DNA of 64,000 bases. Source: Oscillospiraceae bacterium (lineage in GTDB: Bacteria; Bacillota; Clostridia; Oscillospirales; Oscillospiraceae). Numbering within the stretch: position 1 is the stretch's first letter; the number at the start of each line of letters is the position of its first letter. Both the position numbers and the translations under genes were made by a program. The DNA lies in contig JAGBBD010000030.1 in NCBI GenBank assembly GCA_017938625.1, forward strand, positions 1-64,000, given 5' to 3'. Positions 37,337 through 45,753 of the stretch are shown piece by piece. Below the pieces are notes generated by a model. It worked only from the letters and a program-made list of their open reading frames with translations, did not search any database and was not told the DNA's origin.

Positions 37337-38314
37337 TTATTCTGCTGTTTCTTCAGCAGCTTCTTTCGCCGCTTTCTTTTTCCTGCGGTGGCGGCGGACA
37401 GGAATCACAACAGCGGTCGCAATGACAGCCAGCAGGATCAGCGTGGGCAGCGCTTCAGCCAGCCAGATGATAAATCCCTGCACACCGCGGGCAAAGCCGC
37501 TCCAGCCATCGGAAAAGGCATCTGCCAGCTTTTCGCCAAAGGTACGCTTGACAGGTGCTGTTGCCGTATAGATCTCCACTTCCTGCAGATCGATATTCAC
37601 AGTAGAATAGCTCAGACGCTGATCCAGATCGCGCAGGCTGCGCTCAATGCTTTCGATCTCATAGCGAACTTCCGACAGCCGCTGCTCCAAGGCGATCAGG
37701 CTCTCCAGATCGCCGCTGGTACCGAGCATGGCAAGCAGTCGCTCTTCCTGGGTGCGCAGACTGGACAGGCGTGCCTCGTAATCCGTATAACGTGAGGTGA
37801 CGTTCTCCGCATTTCTGCCAGAGGATGTCACATTGCCGATCTGACCGGTCAGAGTCATAAAGCTATCAAAATGCTTGGAAGGAATGCGCACCACATAGAA
37901 GGCATAGCGATCCACGACTGCTGTTCTGTCGCCGTTGCTGCGTCCGGAAACGCTGGAATCCTGGATGAACCCGTTGTACTCCTGTACAGCCGCATTCAGC
38001 GCCGCGATCGATTCATCAAAGTTGGTGGTCTCGATGTAGACATTGCCGGAATAGACGATCTTTTCCGCATACTTCTGCGCCTCCTCCGGCGTCACCGGCT
38101 CGGCACTCGCAGGCTCCTCTGCCGTGGTAGACGATGTGTTGAACGCCACCTCTTCTTCAACAGTCTCCTCCACAACATACTCCATGTCCTCTGCCTTATA
38201 TTCCTGCGGAGCAGAATCATAAGCCACAGAGCCTTTTTCACTGGATGCGCCGCAGGCGGTCAGCAGCAGCGCCACGATCAAGGTCAGTACGATCAGTAAG
38301 TTTTTCTTTTTCAT
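37337..38314 (-). CDS. DUF4349 domain lipoprotein
   Basis: 325 residues with a lipoprotein signal (LIVALLLTACG, lipidated Cys at ~21), an acidic linker (~35-80), the DUF4349 body (~85-255; RIPSKHFDSF, TSRYTDYEARL, coiled-coil LEQRLSEVRYEIESIERSL) and a C-terminal membrane helix (~285-305) with a Lys/Arg-rich tail. The domain is widespread in Firmicutes but has no defined role. Monocistronic. Confidence 0.85.
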   Translation of the reverse strand: MKKKNLLIVLTLIVALLLTACGASSEKGSVAYDSAPQEYKAEDMEYVVEETVEEEVAFNTSSTTAEEPASAEPVTPEEAQKYAEKIVYSGNVYIETTNFDESIAALNAAVQEYNGFIQDSSVSGRSNGDRTAVVDRYAFYVVRIPSKHFDSFMTLTGQIGNVTSSGRNAENVTSRYTDYEARLSSLRTQEERLLAMLGTSGDLESLIALEQRLSEVRYEIESIERSLRDLDQRLSYSTVNIDLQEVEIYTATAPVKRTFGEKLADAFSDGWSGFARGVQGFIIWLAEALPTLILLAVIATAVVIPVRRHRRKKKAAKEAAEETAE

Positions 38315-38382
38315 TGGTATGCTCCTTTCTTTGTTATTCCTCTACTCTTTTAGACGACAAAATTTCCCATTGGTTTCTTGAT

Positions 38383-38982
38383 TTACAAAATTTCTGCTGT
38401 CATGGCAGAAACTTCATATGCCGTTCTCGTCTGACTCTCCTCACCGAGCATTTTGATATACTGTCTGCTCTGCAGCCGACCTGTCAGATGCAGAACCGTG
38501 CCCACCTGACAAGCCCCCACCTGCCATGCAGTCTGCCCCCACAAAATGCATGGAATGTAATCCGCCCGGTGATACGGACGATTGACTGCCAGCATCACAT
38601 CACAGATCTGCCGTCCTAAAGGTGTCTGCCTGCACACAGGCTCCTTACAGATCGTACCTGTCAGTTCCACCGTGTTCAGCCACTCCCCTTCACAGGCAGC
38701 CAGCTGCTCTGCATAGACGGAGATGACCAGCTTTCTTGTGTCAGACGCACGGTCATTGTAAGTGCGGATCTGACCGGAGATCTCCAGCATACTGCCGCCC
38801 GACAGATCCATCTGACATAAGACTTGCTCCGGAACAAGCACAGGCAGCGTATCCACCGTTCCGGACAGGCGCTCCACCTCCAAAGGAAATCCATAAAAGC
38901 GCTTTCCGTGGTTTTCATGGGACAAATGCGGCAGCTGACTGAGAGTCCCCCGCACAATGACATGATTGACCGAATGTTCCAT
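38383..38982 (-). CDS. SSB-like protein with two OB-type domains
   Basis: 199 residues. The second half (NTVELTGTICKEPVCRQTPLG, split: NTVELTGTICKEP and VCRQTPLG; ICDVMLAVNR; YIPCILWG) is the single-stranded DNA-binding OB fold; the first half (NHVIVRGTLSQLP) appears to be a second, diverged copy. It lacks the acidic C-terminal tail of replicative SSB, so it is more likely an auxiliary SSB-fold protein than the main one. Confidence 0.75.
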   Translation of the reverse strand: MEHSVNHVIVRGTLSQLPHLSHENHGKRFYGFPLEVERLSGTVDTLPVLVPEQVLCQMDLSGGSMLEISGQIRTYNDRASDTRKLVISVYAEQLAACEGEWLNTVELTGTICKEPVCRQTPLGRQICDVMLAVNRPYHRADYIPCILWGQTAWQVGACQVGTVLHLTGRLQSRQYIKMLGEESQTRTAYEVSAMTAEIL

Positions 38983-39071
38983 TGTTCCACCTCATTTTCT
39001 TCGTATAAAACATCCTATGAGGGGAACGGATAAAATAGAAGAGCCGCAGAGTTTCCTCTGCGGCTAAGAGT

Positions 39072-40394
39072 TTACATAAGATTCTCGACAGCCTTGTAGA
39101 TGCTGCGGATCGCCTTTTCATAGTCAGCTTCTTCCACACCGATGATGATGTTCAGCTCGCTGGAGCCCTGGTCGATCATACGGATGTTGATATCAGCCTC
39201 GGCAATGGCACCGAAGATACGGGCTGCAACGCCCTTATAACTGACCATGCCCTGACCCACAACTGCGATCATAGCAAGGCCGTTCTCCAGCACCACCATA
39301 TCCGGATGCAGACGCTCGTGGATCTCACGCAGGATGGAATCGCGGCGAGCGCGGAACGCCTCCGTACTGACGATCACGGAAATGGTATCGATACCTGTGG
39401 GGCAATGCTCAAAGGGCACACCGTTGGCTGCAATGATATCCATGACCTTGGACAGGAAGCCGGACTGGGCATTCATCATGGACTTTTCGATCTGGATGCT
39501 GCTGAAGCCCTTCTTGCCTGCCACACCGGTGACAACATGCTTCTTGATATCATCAGGCATGGTGGGCACGATCATAGTGCCTGCATCCTCAGGTGCATTG
39601 GTATTGCGGATATTGATAGGAATGCCTGCAGTGCGCACAGGGAAAACAGCATCCTCATGCAAGACCGTGGCGCCCATGTAGGACAGTTCGCGCAGCTCCT
39701 TATAGGTGATATACTCAATGGTATGAGGAGCATCCACAATTCTGGGATCGGCTGCCAGCATGCCGGAAACATCTGTCCAGTTCTCATACAGGGATGCACC
39801 CACCGCCAGAGCCACGATCGAACCGGTCAGATCGGAGCCGCCGCGGGAGAAGGTACGGATGGCACCATCCGGCAAAGCGCCGTAGAAACCGGGCACCACA
39901 GCATAGTCCTTGTCTGCCAGAGCGGCGGACAGCTTACGGTTGGTCTCCTGCGCATTGAACGTGCCGTCTGCGTAGAAGGTCACATAGTCTGCGGCATCCA
40001 CAAAGGGGAAGCCCAGGTAGGCAGCGATGATCTTAGAGTTAAGATATTCACCGCGGCTTGCCATATAGTCAGAGTCGGCCTTTGCCTCCAGATGGGCGCG
40101 GATGACGGCGATCTCATTTTCCACATCAAAGTCGACGCCCAGTTCCTTGACAATGTCGGAAAAGCGATCATGGATCTTCTGCAGCACAGGCAGGAAGTCT
40201 TCCTTGTTCTGCGCCAGCTCGCAGCAGGAATACAGCAGATCTGTGACCTTGATATCGTCACCGCTGCGCTTGCCGGGAGCGGATGCTACCACATATCTTC
40301 TGTCGGGGTTGGCGCGGATGATATCCACCGCCTTACGAATCTGCTGTGCGGATGCCAGAGAGCTTCCGCCGAATTTTACTACGATCTTATTCAT
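39072..40394 (-). CDS. lysC: Aspartate kinase
   Basis: 440 residues from ATG 40394. Catalytic opening KFGGSSLAS, an active-site region with FSRGGSDLTGS (~200), and two ACT domains at the C-terminus (GFSSIQIEKSMMN; MIAVVGQGMVSYKGV) for amino-acid feedback. It makes aspartyl phosphate, the first step to lysine, threonine and methionine. Monofunctional and alone, with a ~105-nt leader. Confidence 0.95.
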   Translation of the reverse strand: MNKIVVKFGGSSLASAQQIRKAVDIIRANPDRRYVVASAPGKRSGDDIKVTDLLYSCCELAQNKEDFLPVLQKIHDRFSDIVKELGVDFDVENEIAVIRAHLEAKADSDYMASRGEYLNSKIIAAYLGFPFVDAADYVTFYADGTFNAQETNRKLSAALADKDYAVVPGFYGALPDGAIRTFSRGGSDLTGSIVALAVGASLYENWTDVSGMLAADPRIVDAPHTIEYITYKELRELSYMGATVLHEDAVFPVRTAGIPINIRNTNAPEDAGTMIVPTMPDDIKKHVVTGVAGKKGFSSIQIEKSMMNAQSGFLSKVMDIIAANGVPFEHCPTGIDTISVIVSTEAFRARRDSILREIHERLHPDMVVLENGLAMIAVVGQGMVSYKGVAARIFGAIAEADINIRMIDQGSSELNIIIGVEEADYEKAIRSIYKAVENLM

Positions 40395-40499
40395 ATGTCC
40401 AATTCCTTTCGGTCTATTGTTTCTCTTGATTTGCCAATCGGATATGCTCACGTTATGGTGTGTTCCCGGCATACACCTCAGAACACTGCACTTTTCCAT

Positions 40500-40529
40500 A
40501 TTTTATCATGAAGGGCAAGGAAATGTCGA
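40500..40529 (-). promoter_or_regulatory. Promoter of aspartate kinase
   Basis: TCGACA (40529-40524), 18-bp spacer, extended -10 TGA-TAAAAT (40508-40500). The transcript would have a ~100-nt leader containing a GGTGT..ACACC hairpin. It does not fit the lysine riboswitch by length. Confidence 0.55.
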
Positions 40530-40592
40530 CTGTGAATATTCATGAAATTTTACTGATTTAAAGCAGTGTTGTATCGGTTTTATCTAAAGGCT

Positions 40593-41006
40593 TTATTGCT
40601 CTGAGCTTAGAACAAGATTATCCGTTCCGTTTGCTTCAAACTCTGCGATGTAATCATCCATACGGGAGACCAGTTCTTCGTAGTTTTCGCGGGACACAGG
40701 TTGATACTCCATGTCACGACGCGCCAGTTCTTCCGCCAGGATCTCAAAAAAGACGGTATCTTCATAATCCATGATCGCTTCATGGATGCCACCATCAGAA
40801 AACGCGCGGGACGGCACATCCTGCCCCTCCCACTTTTCTACCAGAGTGTCCATCCCCATGGTACGGCACAGAGCGAAGAGCTTGCTCTCCACTTCATCAT
40901 AATCGGCAAATCGATCGGCGCCTCGTGTGGAATTGAGGACCCAATTGCCGATATAGACCATGTCCAGCAATCTGCGGAACTCCTTTTTGCTCAATTCGAT
41001 CTTCAT
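40593..41006 (-). CDS. Hypothetical acidic protein
   Basis: 137 residues with no motif I recognise. It opens MKIELSKKEFRRLLDMVYIGNWVLN (split: MKIELSKKEFRR, LLDMVYIGNWVLN) and is acidic and helical throughout (EEELARR-type segments; DDYIAEFEANG). A good ribosome site (AAAGGAGG) precedes ATG 41006, and it has its own compact coding unit, so it is a real gene. Soluble, no membrane segments. Function unknown. Confidence 0.7.
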   Translation of the reverse strand: MKIELSKKEFRRLLDMVYIGNWVLNSTRGADRFADYDEVESKLFALCRTMGMDTLVEKWEGQDVPSRAFSDGGIHEAIMDYEDTVFFEILAEELARRDMEYQPVSRENYEELVSRMDDYIAEFEANGTDNLVLSSEQ

Positions 41007-41099
41007 GGTACAAGCCTCCTTTCCATGAGTCTATCTATTATATACCGAAGCAGACAGTTTTTCTACTGCTAAAATCTCAATATTTTGTTAAAATTAGGC

Positions 41100-41128
41100 T
41101 TGTGTTCTGAGTCATTTTATCATATGAT
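41100..41128 (+). promoter_or_regulatory. Sigma-A promoter of ddl
   Basis: TTGTGT (41100-41105), 17-bp spacer, TATGAT (41123-41128). Confidence 0.6.
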
Positions 41129-41163
41129 ATAGGAACGAATGTTTTTAGAAATGAGGTCGACCA

Positions 41164-42231
41164 ATGAAAAAGCTCAGCGTTTGCATCTTATTCGGCGGTA
41201 TCTCTCCTGAACACGAGGTTTCCCTGCGTTCAGCCGAAAGCGTGCTGAACAGCATCGATCATGAAAAATACCATGTTTTCCCCGTGGGCATCACTAAGGA
41301 CGGAGATTGGGTGCTTTTTGGCGGAGATGACTACAGCATGCTCCCTGCCGGTACCTGGCAGGACTGCGAGAACAATCGCCGCGCAGCCATTTCCCCTGTC
41401 CATGGGCAGGGCCTTCTCAGCTTTGAAAACGACTGCGTGGTGCGTGAGCGCATCGATGTCGTATTCCCCGTGATCCACGGCTCCACCGGTGAAGATGGTG
41501 CCATCCAGGGTCTGCTGCAGATCGCAGGCATTCCCTATGTGGGGCCCCATGTGGCATCCAGCGCCGTGTGCATGGATAAGTGCCTGACCAAGCTGGTGGT
41601 AGACCATGCCGGTGTCCGGCAGGCACAGTGGCATCTTGTCACCAAGACTGCCTTTGACCACGACCATGAGGCAATGTGTCAGCTGGTGGAAGACAAGTTT
41701 GAGTATCCCGTTTTTGTCAAGCCTGCCGGTACCGGCTCTTCCGTGGGTGTCTCCAAAGCTCGCGACCGAGAGGAACTGATGGCTGCATTGGAGCTGGCTC
41801 TGCGCTATGACCGCAAGGTTCTTGTGGAAGAGTTTATTGACGGCAAAGAAATTGAATGTGCCGTGATGGGCAACGATACTCCCGTGGCATCTGTCTGCGG
41901 CGAAGTCGATCCCGGTGCTAATTTCTACGACTATGAGGCCAAGTATATTACCGACACCTCCAGCCTCTATATCCCTGCCCGCATCGATGATGCTGCTGCA
42001 GAACAGGTGTGTGAGCTGGCTGTGAAGATTTACTCCGCTCTCGACTGCTGTGGTCTGAGCCGCGTGGACTTTTTTGTAAAGAAAGACGGTGAGGTGGTCT
42101 TCAATGAGATCAACACCATCCCCGGCTTCACTTCCATTTCCATGTATCCCAAGCTGTTCGAAGCCAGCGGCATCCCCACCACGCAGCTGATCGATGATCT
42201 GCTGGAGCTGGCACTGGAGTCTCATCAATGA
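41164..42231 (+). CDS. ddl: D-alanine--D-alanine ligase
   Basis: 355 residues. The ATP-grasp ligase pattern is clear: EHEVSLRSAESV near the N-terminus, KPAGTGSSVGVSKA (~180), the EFIDGKEIECAV segment, RVDFFV, and NEINTIPGFTSISMYPK (~300), which carries the metal ligands. It joins two D-alanines for peptidoglycan precursors. Its stop overlaps the start of a DUF1934 gene (ATGA), so the two are co-translated. Confidence 0.95.
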   Translation: MKKLSVCILFGGISPEHEVSLRSAESVLNSIDHEKYHVFPVGITKDGDWVLFGGDDYSMLPAGTWQDCENNRRAAISPVHGQGLLSFENDCVVRERIDVVFPVIHGSTGEDGAIQGLLQIAGIPYVGPHVASSAVCMDKCLTKLVVDHAGVRQAQWHLVTKTAFDHDHEAMCQLVEDKFEYPVFVKPAGTGSSVGVSKARDREELMAALELALRYDRKVLVEEFIDGKEIECAVMGNDTPVASVCGEVDPGANFYDYEAKYITDTSSLYIPARIDDAAAEQVCELAVKIYSALDCCGLSRVDFFVKKDGEVVFNEINTIPGFTSISMYPKLFEASGIPTTQLIDDLLELALESHQ

Positions 42232-42671
42232 AAAAAGAGGTACTCATCACCGTCCGCGGCACGCAGGAAGGTGAAAACGGCCCGGAGACTGTGGAATTGA
42301 TGACACGGGGCACCATGACAGGCCGCAACGGCAAATTCGCCATTTCCTATGAGGAAACGGAACTGACCGGAACTGCCGGTGTTATCAGTACATTTCTGGT
42401 GCTCAATCCTGAGCGTGTGGTGCTGACAAGACAGGGCACCATCAAATCCAGAATGGTCTTTGTCAAAGGCGTGAGAGATGAGTCTCTCTATGACCTCGGT
42501 TTTGGCGCTCTGCTGCTGGGCGTGTTCACCAGGGACATTCAGGTGGAGCTTTCCGATGACGGTGGTCGGCTGTTCATTGATTACGTTGTGGAGATCGAAC
42601 AGTCCTATGCCAATCACAATTCCTATGAGGTTTTGATCAAACCCATCCATACAGAAGAAAAAGTTCCGTAA
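42228..42671 (+). CDS. DUF1934 family beta-barrel protein (YwiB-like)
   Basis: 147 residues. The pattern KKEVLITVRGTQ, ..ELMTRGTM, ISYEETELTG, VLTRQG and the closing IDYVVEIEQSYANHNS is that of DUF1934, a small calycin-like beta-barrel with no known role. Start overlaps the ddl stop by 4 nt. The terminator begins inside its last codons. Confidence 0.85.
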   Translation: MKKEVLITVRGTQEGENGPETVELMTRGTMTGRNGKFAISYEETELTGTAGVISTFLVLNPERVVLTRQGTIKSRMVFVKGVRDESLYDLGFGALLLGVFTRDIQVELSDDGGRLFIDYVVEIEQSYANHNSYEVLIKPIHTEEKVP

Positions 42672-42693
42672 TGCCGATGCATTACGGAACTTC
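42662..42693. terminator. Bidirectional terminator
   Basis: 14-bp arms 42662-42675 and 42680-42693 with a CGAT loop, between convergent genes. Confidence 0.85.
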
Positions 42694-42694
42694 T

Positions 42695-43249
42695 TTATGC
42701 CTGCCATTGGGAAAACGGCACTTCTTTGAGAACCACTTCCCGGATAAAGCAGAAGGTCTCCTGTTCCCCTTTTTCCTTGAGCATGGTCAGAACAAACAGA
42801 AGCTTCTCATATGTATCGGGGTGCAGATCCTTGGAATCTCTTGCAGAAAGCAGGTATTCCAACGCAGCACCGTCGGTATAGTTTTCCCCTTTATAGACCT
42901 TGCAGGCTGCGATGCGGTCCATGACCATTTCCACAAAATATCTTGTGGGCATGGGAACAGGGCCGTAGTGTACCGTACCGGGGACAAGGTCTGTCCAGTA
43001 TTCAAAATGGTGCTTGTTGCGACCCTTGTGGTGCATCCACGCCGTGGAATGACCACATACTTCACGTTCCACAGCATTGGGACTGCGTGTGCCTTGATAA
43101 TATTTGGCACCAATGCGGAACTCCGTTGGGCTGTATTTGGAAAGATCGTGGAGCAGACCGTTGCGGTACAGCCCCACCCGGAAGCATTGCTTCATCACAA
43201 GATGGCGATGCCGCGTGATGGTTTTAAAATGTCCCCAAGCTTTGTTCAT
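42695..43249 (-). CDS. DUF5662 family protein
   Basis: 184 residues from ATG 43249, chosen because AAGGAG lies 6 bp upstream (ATG 43264 would put that site inside the gene). The pattern of conserved His/Asp (HFKTITRHRHLV, GLLHDLSKYSP, HHKGRNKHHFEYW) suggests a metal-binding, HD-like helical fold; no activity is established. Follows the transporter gene closely, so they are probably one operon. Confidence 0.8.
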   Translation of the reverse strand: MNKAWGHFKTITRHRHLVMKQCFRVGLYRNGLLHDLSKYSPTEFRIGAKYYQGTRSPNAVEREVCGHSTAWMHHKGRNKHHFEYWTDLVPGTVHYGPVPMPTRYFVEMVMDRIAACKVYKGENYTDGAALEYLLSARDSKDLHPDTYEKLLFVLTMLKEKGEQETFCFIREVVLKEVPFSQWQA

Positions 43250-43260
43250 ACAGTTCTCCT

Positions 43261-44136
43261 TCATAAGTTCAGCACCACAATGGCGCTCAGTCCCACCAGT
43301 ATGGTCAGAAGACGCGAAAGCGTCATAGTCTCACGGAATACCACCCATGAAGCGGTGGCAACAAAAACACCGATACCACCATTGACCAGCGGATATAACA
43401 GCGATGCGGGCAGCGCAGTATTGAGCGACATCAAAATACCGTTTCCAATAAAGCTGCCCATGGATGACATGACCACAAACAACAAAAACGCAGGACGGAG
43501 CAAGTAGGTCACCTTTGGTCTGTCTTGTTTGGGACAAGTCAAAAATACCGCAAACAGCAAGACCGATGCCAGAAAATAGCCTACGGTCAAAAAAGAATTA
43601 CGCTGCGCAGCGCCTGCCACTCTGCCATAGATATTCAGCAGTACCGCACCCATGCCGTTGAGGAAAAATGCCAGAAGTACCATGGGATACCATCGCAGAG
43701 CGATCTTCCCCTGTTTCTGTTTGCCGCCAAGTCCCGACAGCAGAAATGTCACGGCAAGGAGCACGCAGCCAAGGATCTGTGCTACAGTCATGACTTCATC
43801 ATACCACACACAGCCGACCACAATGGGCAGCACCACACAGGCATTTGTGATAATGCTCGTCAAGGACATGGGACCGCACAGATAACAGGCGGCAGATGCC
43901 ATGAAGCAGGCAGCAAGATCCACACCGTAGGCGATCGCCAGAAGTACACCTGTGCGGTCAAGCTGTACGGTGCCGCCGCAGAGCAGAAAATACGCACAGG
44001 ACGCTGCAAAGATATAAAGGCATTGGAACAGCCGCAGATCCGCTGTGGTGCGCTGCAGCTTTGTCTGATACAGCCTCAGAGACACATTGCCCATAGAGTG
44101 GGACAGCGCCGAGGTCAAAGCGAGCAAAATCTCCAC
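43261..44136 (-). CDS. DMT superfamily (EamA-like) transporter
   Basis: 291 residues from GTG 44136, preferred because AAAGGA lies 9 bp upstream and the promoter at 44166-44193 would leave ATG 44154 almost no leader; that ATG remains possible. About ten membrane helices in two halves, the second opening YPMVLLAFFLNGMGAVLLN. The family exports or imports small metabolites; the substrate is not readable. DUF5662 follows. Confidence 0.8.
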   Translation of the reverse strand: MEILLALTSALSHSMGNVSLRLYQTKLQRTTADLRLFQCLYIFAASCAYFLLCGGTVQLDRTGVLLAIAYGVDLAACFMASAACYLCGPMSLTSIITNACVVLPIVVGCVWYDEVMTVAQILGCVLLAVTFLLSGLGGKQKQGKIALRWYPMVLLAFFLNGMGAVLLNIYGRVAGAAQRNSFLTVGYFLASVLLFAVFLTCPKQDRPKVTYLLRPAFLLFVVMSSMGSFIGNGILMSLNTALPASLLYPLVNGGIGVFVATASWVVFRETMTLSRLLTILVGLSAIVVLNL

Positions 44137-44165
44137 AGTCCCACATCCTTTCATCCGTTGCTTTT

Positions 44166-44193
44166 ATTATACCGCCCACAGGAAAAATAGCAA
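44166..44193 (-). promoter_or_regulatory. Promoter of the DMT transporter gene
   Basis: TTGCTA (44193-44188), 16-bp spacer, TATAAT (44171-44166). Confidence 0.65.
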
Positions 44194-44200
44194 GCGTACG

Positions 44201-44228
44201 TTGCAAAATTAAGTCCATGGAGTATAAT
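44201..44228 (+). promoter_or_regulatory. Promoter of the GNAT gene
   Basis: TTGCAA (44201-44206), 16-bp spacer, TATAAT (44223-44228). Confidence 0.7.
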
Positions 44229-44256
44229 GGTCTTACTATACTGCGGAGGTATTTCC

Positions 44257-44775
44257 ATGTTCAGACAAGCCACCATCCACGATCTTGATGCCATCTGTGC
44301 CATATACGATGCCATCCATACCCAAGAAGAAGCAGGCATCACCACCATCGGCTGGATCCGTTCTGTCTACCCCACCCGTCAGACAGCAAAGCTTGCCATC
44401 GAAAAGGAAGATATGTTCGTGCTGGAGGCAGAAGGCAGGGTCGTTGCCTGCGGACGAATCAACCAAGAGCAAGTAGACTGCTATCAAGATGGTAACTGGA
44501 AATACGAGGCAAAAGAGCAGGATGTCATGGTGCTGCACACCTTGGTCGTTGATCCCGCCAAAAGCCGGATGGGATACGGGGCACAGTTTCTGACATTTTA
44601 TGAAGCCTTTGCCAAAGAGCACGACTGTCCCTACCTGCGCATCGATACCAACGCCCGCAACACACGGGCACGGGCTTTTTACCAAAAGAACGGCTATTGG
44701 GAAGTAGGTTCCGTTCCCTGTGTTTTTAACGGCATCCCGGGAGTTGAATTGATACTGCTGGAAAAGAAGGTCTGA
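44257..44775 (+). CDS. GNAT family N-acetyltransferase
   Basis: 172 residues from ATG 44257 (GGAGGT site). The acetyl-CoA fold is seen as the ATIHDLDAICAIYDAIH opening, the beta4 strand VLHTLVVDPAKSRMGYGAQFL (split: VLHTLVVDP, SRMGYGAQFL) with an R/Q-x-x-G-x-G/A pyrophosphate loop, and NTRARAFYQKNGYWEVG near the C-terminus. Acceptor unknown. Convergent with sigK. Confidence 0.85.
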   Translation: MFRQATIHDLDAICAIYDAIHTQEEAGITTIGWIRSVYPTRQTAKLAIEKEDMFVLEAEGRVVACGRINQEQVDCYQDGNWKYEAKEQDVMVLHTLVVDPAKSRMGYGAQFLTFYEAFAKEHDCPYLRIDTNARNTRARAFYQKNGYWEVGSVPCVFNGIPGVELILLEKKV

Positions 44776-45468
44776 TCAGACATTGTACTCTCCCAAGGCA
44801 TTTTCCAGCTTGCCAAGCGCCTTCTTTTCGATTCTGGATACGTAGCTGCGGCTGATGCCGCAAAGGTCTGCCACCTCCCGTTGGGTCAGCGGCGCTTTTC
44901 CCCCAAGACCATAACGCAGACGAATGATCTGCCGCTCCCGCTCGGTCAGACTGCGATCCATGGCAGCATATAGCTTGGTGCACATCTCACGGTCACAAAG
45001 ATCATCAAACAGATCCTCATCGGAACATACCACTTCCATAAGTGACAGCGCATTGCCGTCCTTTCCCGTTTCAATATACTGGGACAAGGACACATCCTGC
45101 GCTGTTTTCTTTTGGGCACGAAAGTGCATCAAGATCTCATTTTCCACACATCTGGCAGCATAGGTAGCAAGGCGCGCACCCTTGGACGGATCAAAAGTAG
45201 AAATACCTTTGATCAGACCGATGGTGCCGATGGAAATCAGATCTTCCTGATCGTTGGTCTGAGCATAGTATTTTTTCATAATATGCGCCACAAGGCGCAG
45301 ATTTCTCTCGATCAGAATATTCCTCGCCTGCAGGTCGCCTTTTGATGAAAGCTCCAGATAATGACGTTCCTCCTCTGCTGTAAGAGGTTTTGGAAAAGAG
45401 CCGCCTGCGCCAAGACGCAGAGAGTAAAGCATACTGCTGAATACCAGCCACACTGTTGCGGACAGCAT
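44776..45468 (-). CDS. sigK: Sporulation sigma factor SigK
   Basis: 230 residues from ATG 45468 (GGAGGTGATATCC upstream). A hydrophobic N-terminal pro-sequence (~1-20) precedes region 2 ([33 protein letters not shown]) and region 4 (REVADLCGISRSYVSRIEKKA). Known role: late mother-cell sigma factor. The gene is continuous, without a skin-type insertion. A sigma-E-like -10 lies upstream. Confidence 0.92.
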   Translation of the reverse strand: MLSATVWLVFSSMLYSLRLGAGGSFPKPLTAEEERHYLELSSKGDLQARNILIERNLRLVAHIMKKYYAQTNDQEDLISIGTIGLIKGISTFDPSKGARLATYAARCVENEILMHFRAQKKTAQDVSLSQYIETGKDGNALSLMEVVCSDEDLFDDLCDREMCTKLYAAMDRSLTERERQIIRLRYGLGGKAPLTQREVADLCGISRSYVSRIEKKALGKLENALGEYNV

Positions 45469-45489
45469 GGATATCACCTCCATGCTGTC

Positions 45490-45497
45490 AATGTATG
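45490..45497 (-). promoter_or_regulatory. Sigma-E-like -10 element of sigK
   Basis: CATACATT on the minus strand matches the sigma-E -10 consensus CATACAnT, leaving a short leader to ATG 45468. No good -35 was found. sigK is a sigma-E target in Bacillus, so the match is plausible. Confidence 0.4.
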
Positions 45498-45680
45498 CCT
45501 ATACAAATTGTCCACTTGCCTTGGTTTACATATTATTACATTTTCAGCGATTTTACGTGCTGTTCTCTGTTTTATTTATCTTTATTTCTTCGTTTTTTCA
45601 TCAGAATTTGTTTGGAAGTTTTGTGCAAAAAAGTATACATTGTCATATCCTACGAAAAAGCTTTTTCTTTGAATTTGTCG

Positions 45681-45709
45681 TTGCGTTCTTCCTTCAAAGC
45701 CGATATAAT
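45681..45709 (+). promoter_or_regulatory. Sigma-A promoter of the dnaA-like gene
   Basis: TTGCGT (45681-45686), 17-bp spacer, consensus TATAAT (45704-45709). Confidence 0.7.
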
Positions 45710-45753
45710 GAGACTCCATTCTTTTTTCACAGCAGACGGAAGGAGGTCATCCC

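Noticed and set aside
40395..40592. Lysine riboswitch upstream of aspartate kinase
   Set aside because: The leader after the predicted start is about 100 nt, too short, and lacks the known conserved core.
44776..45468. Split sigK with skin element
   Set aside because: The reading frame is continuous through all sigma regions.
45469..45753. Possible oriC next to the dnaA-like gene
   Set aside because: No DnaA boxes (TTATCCACA-like) and no dnaN; a plain promoter region explains it.
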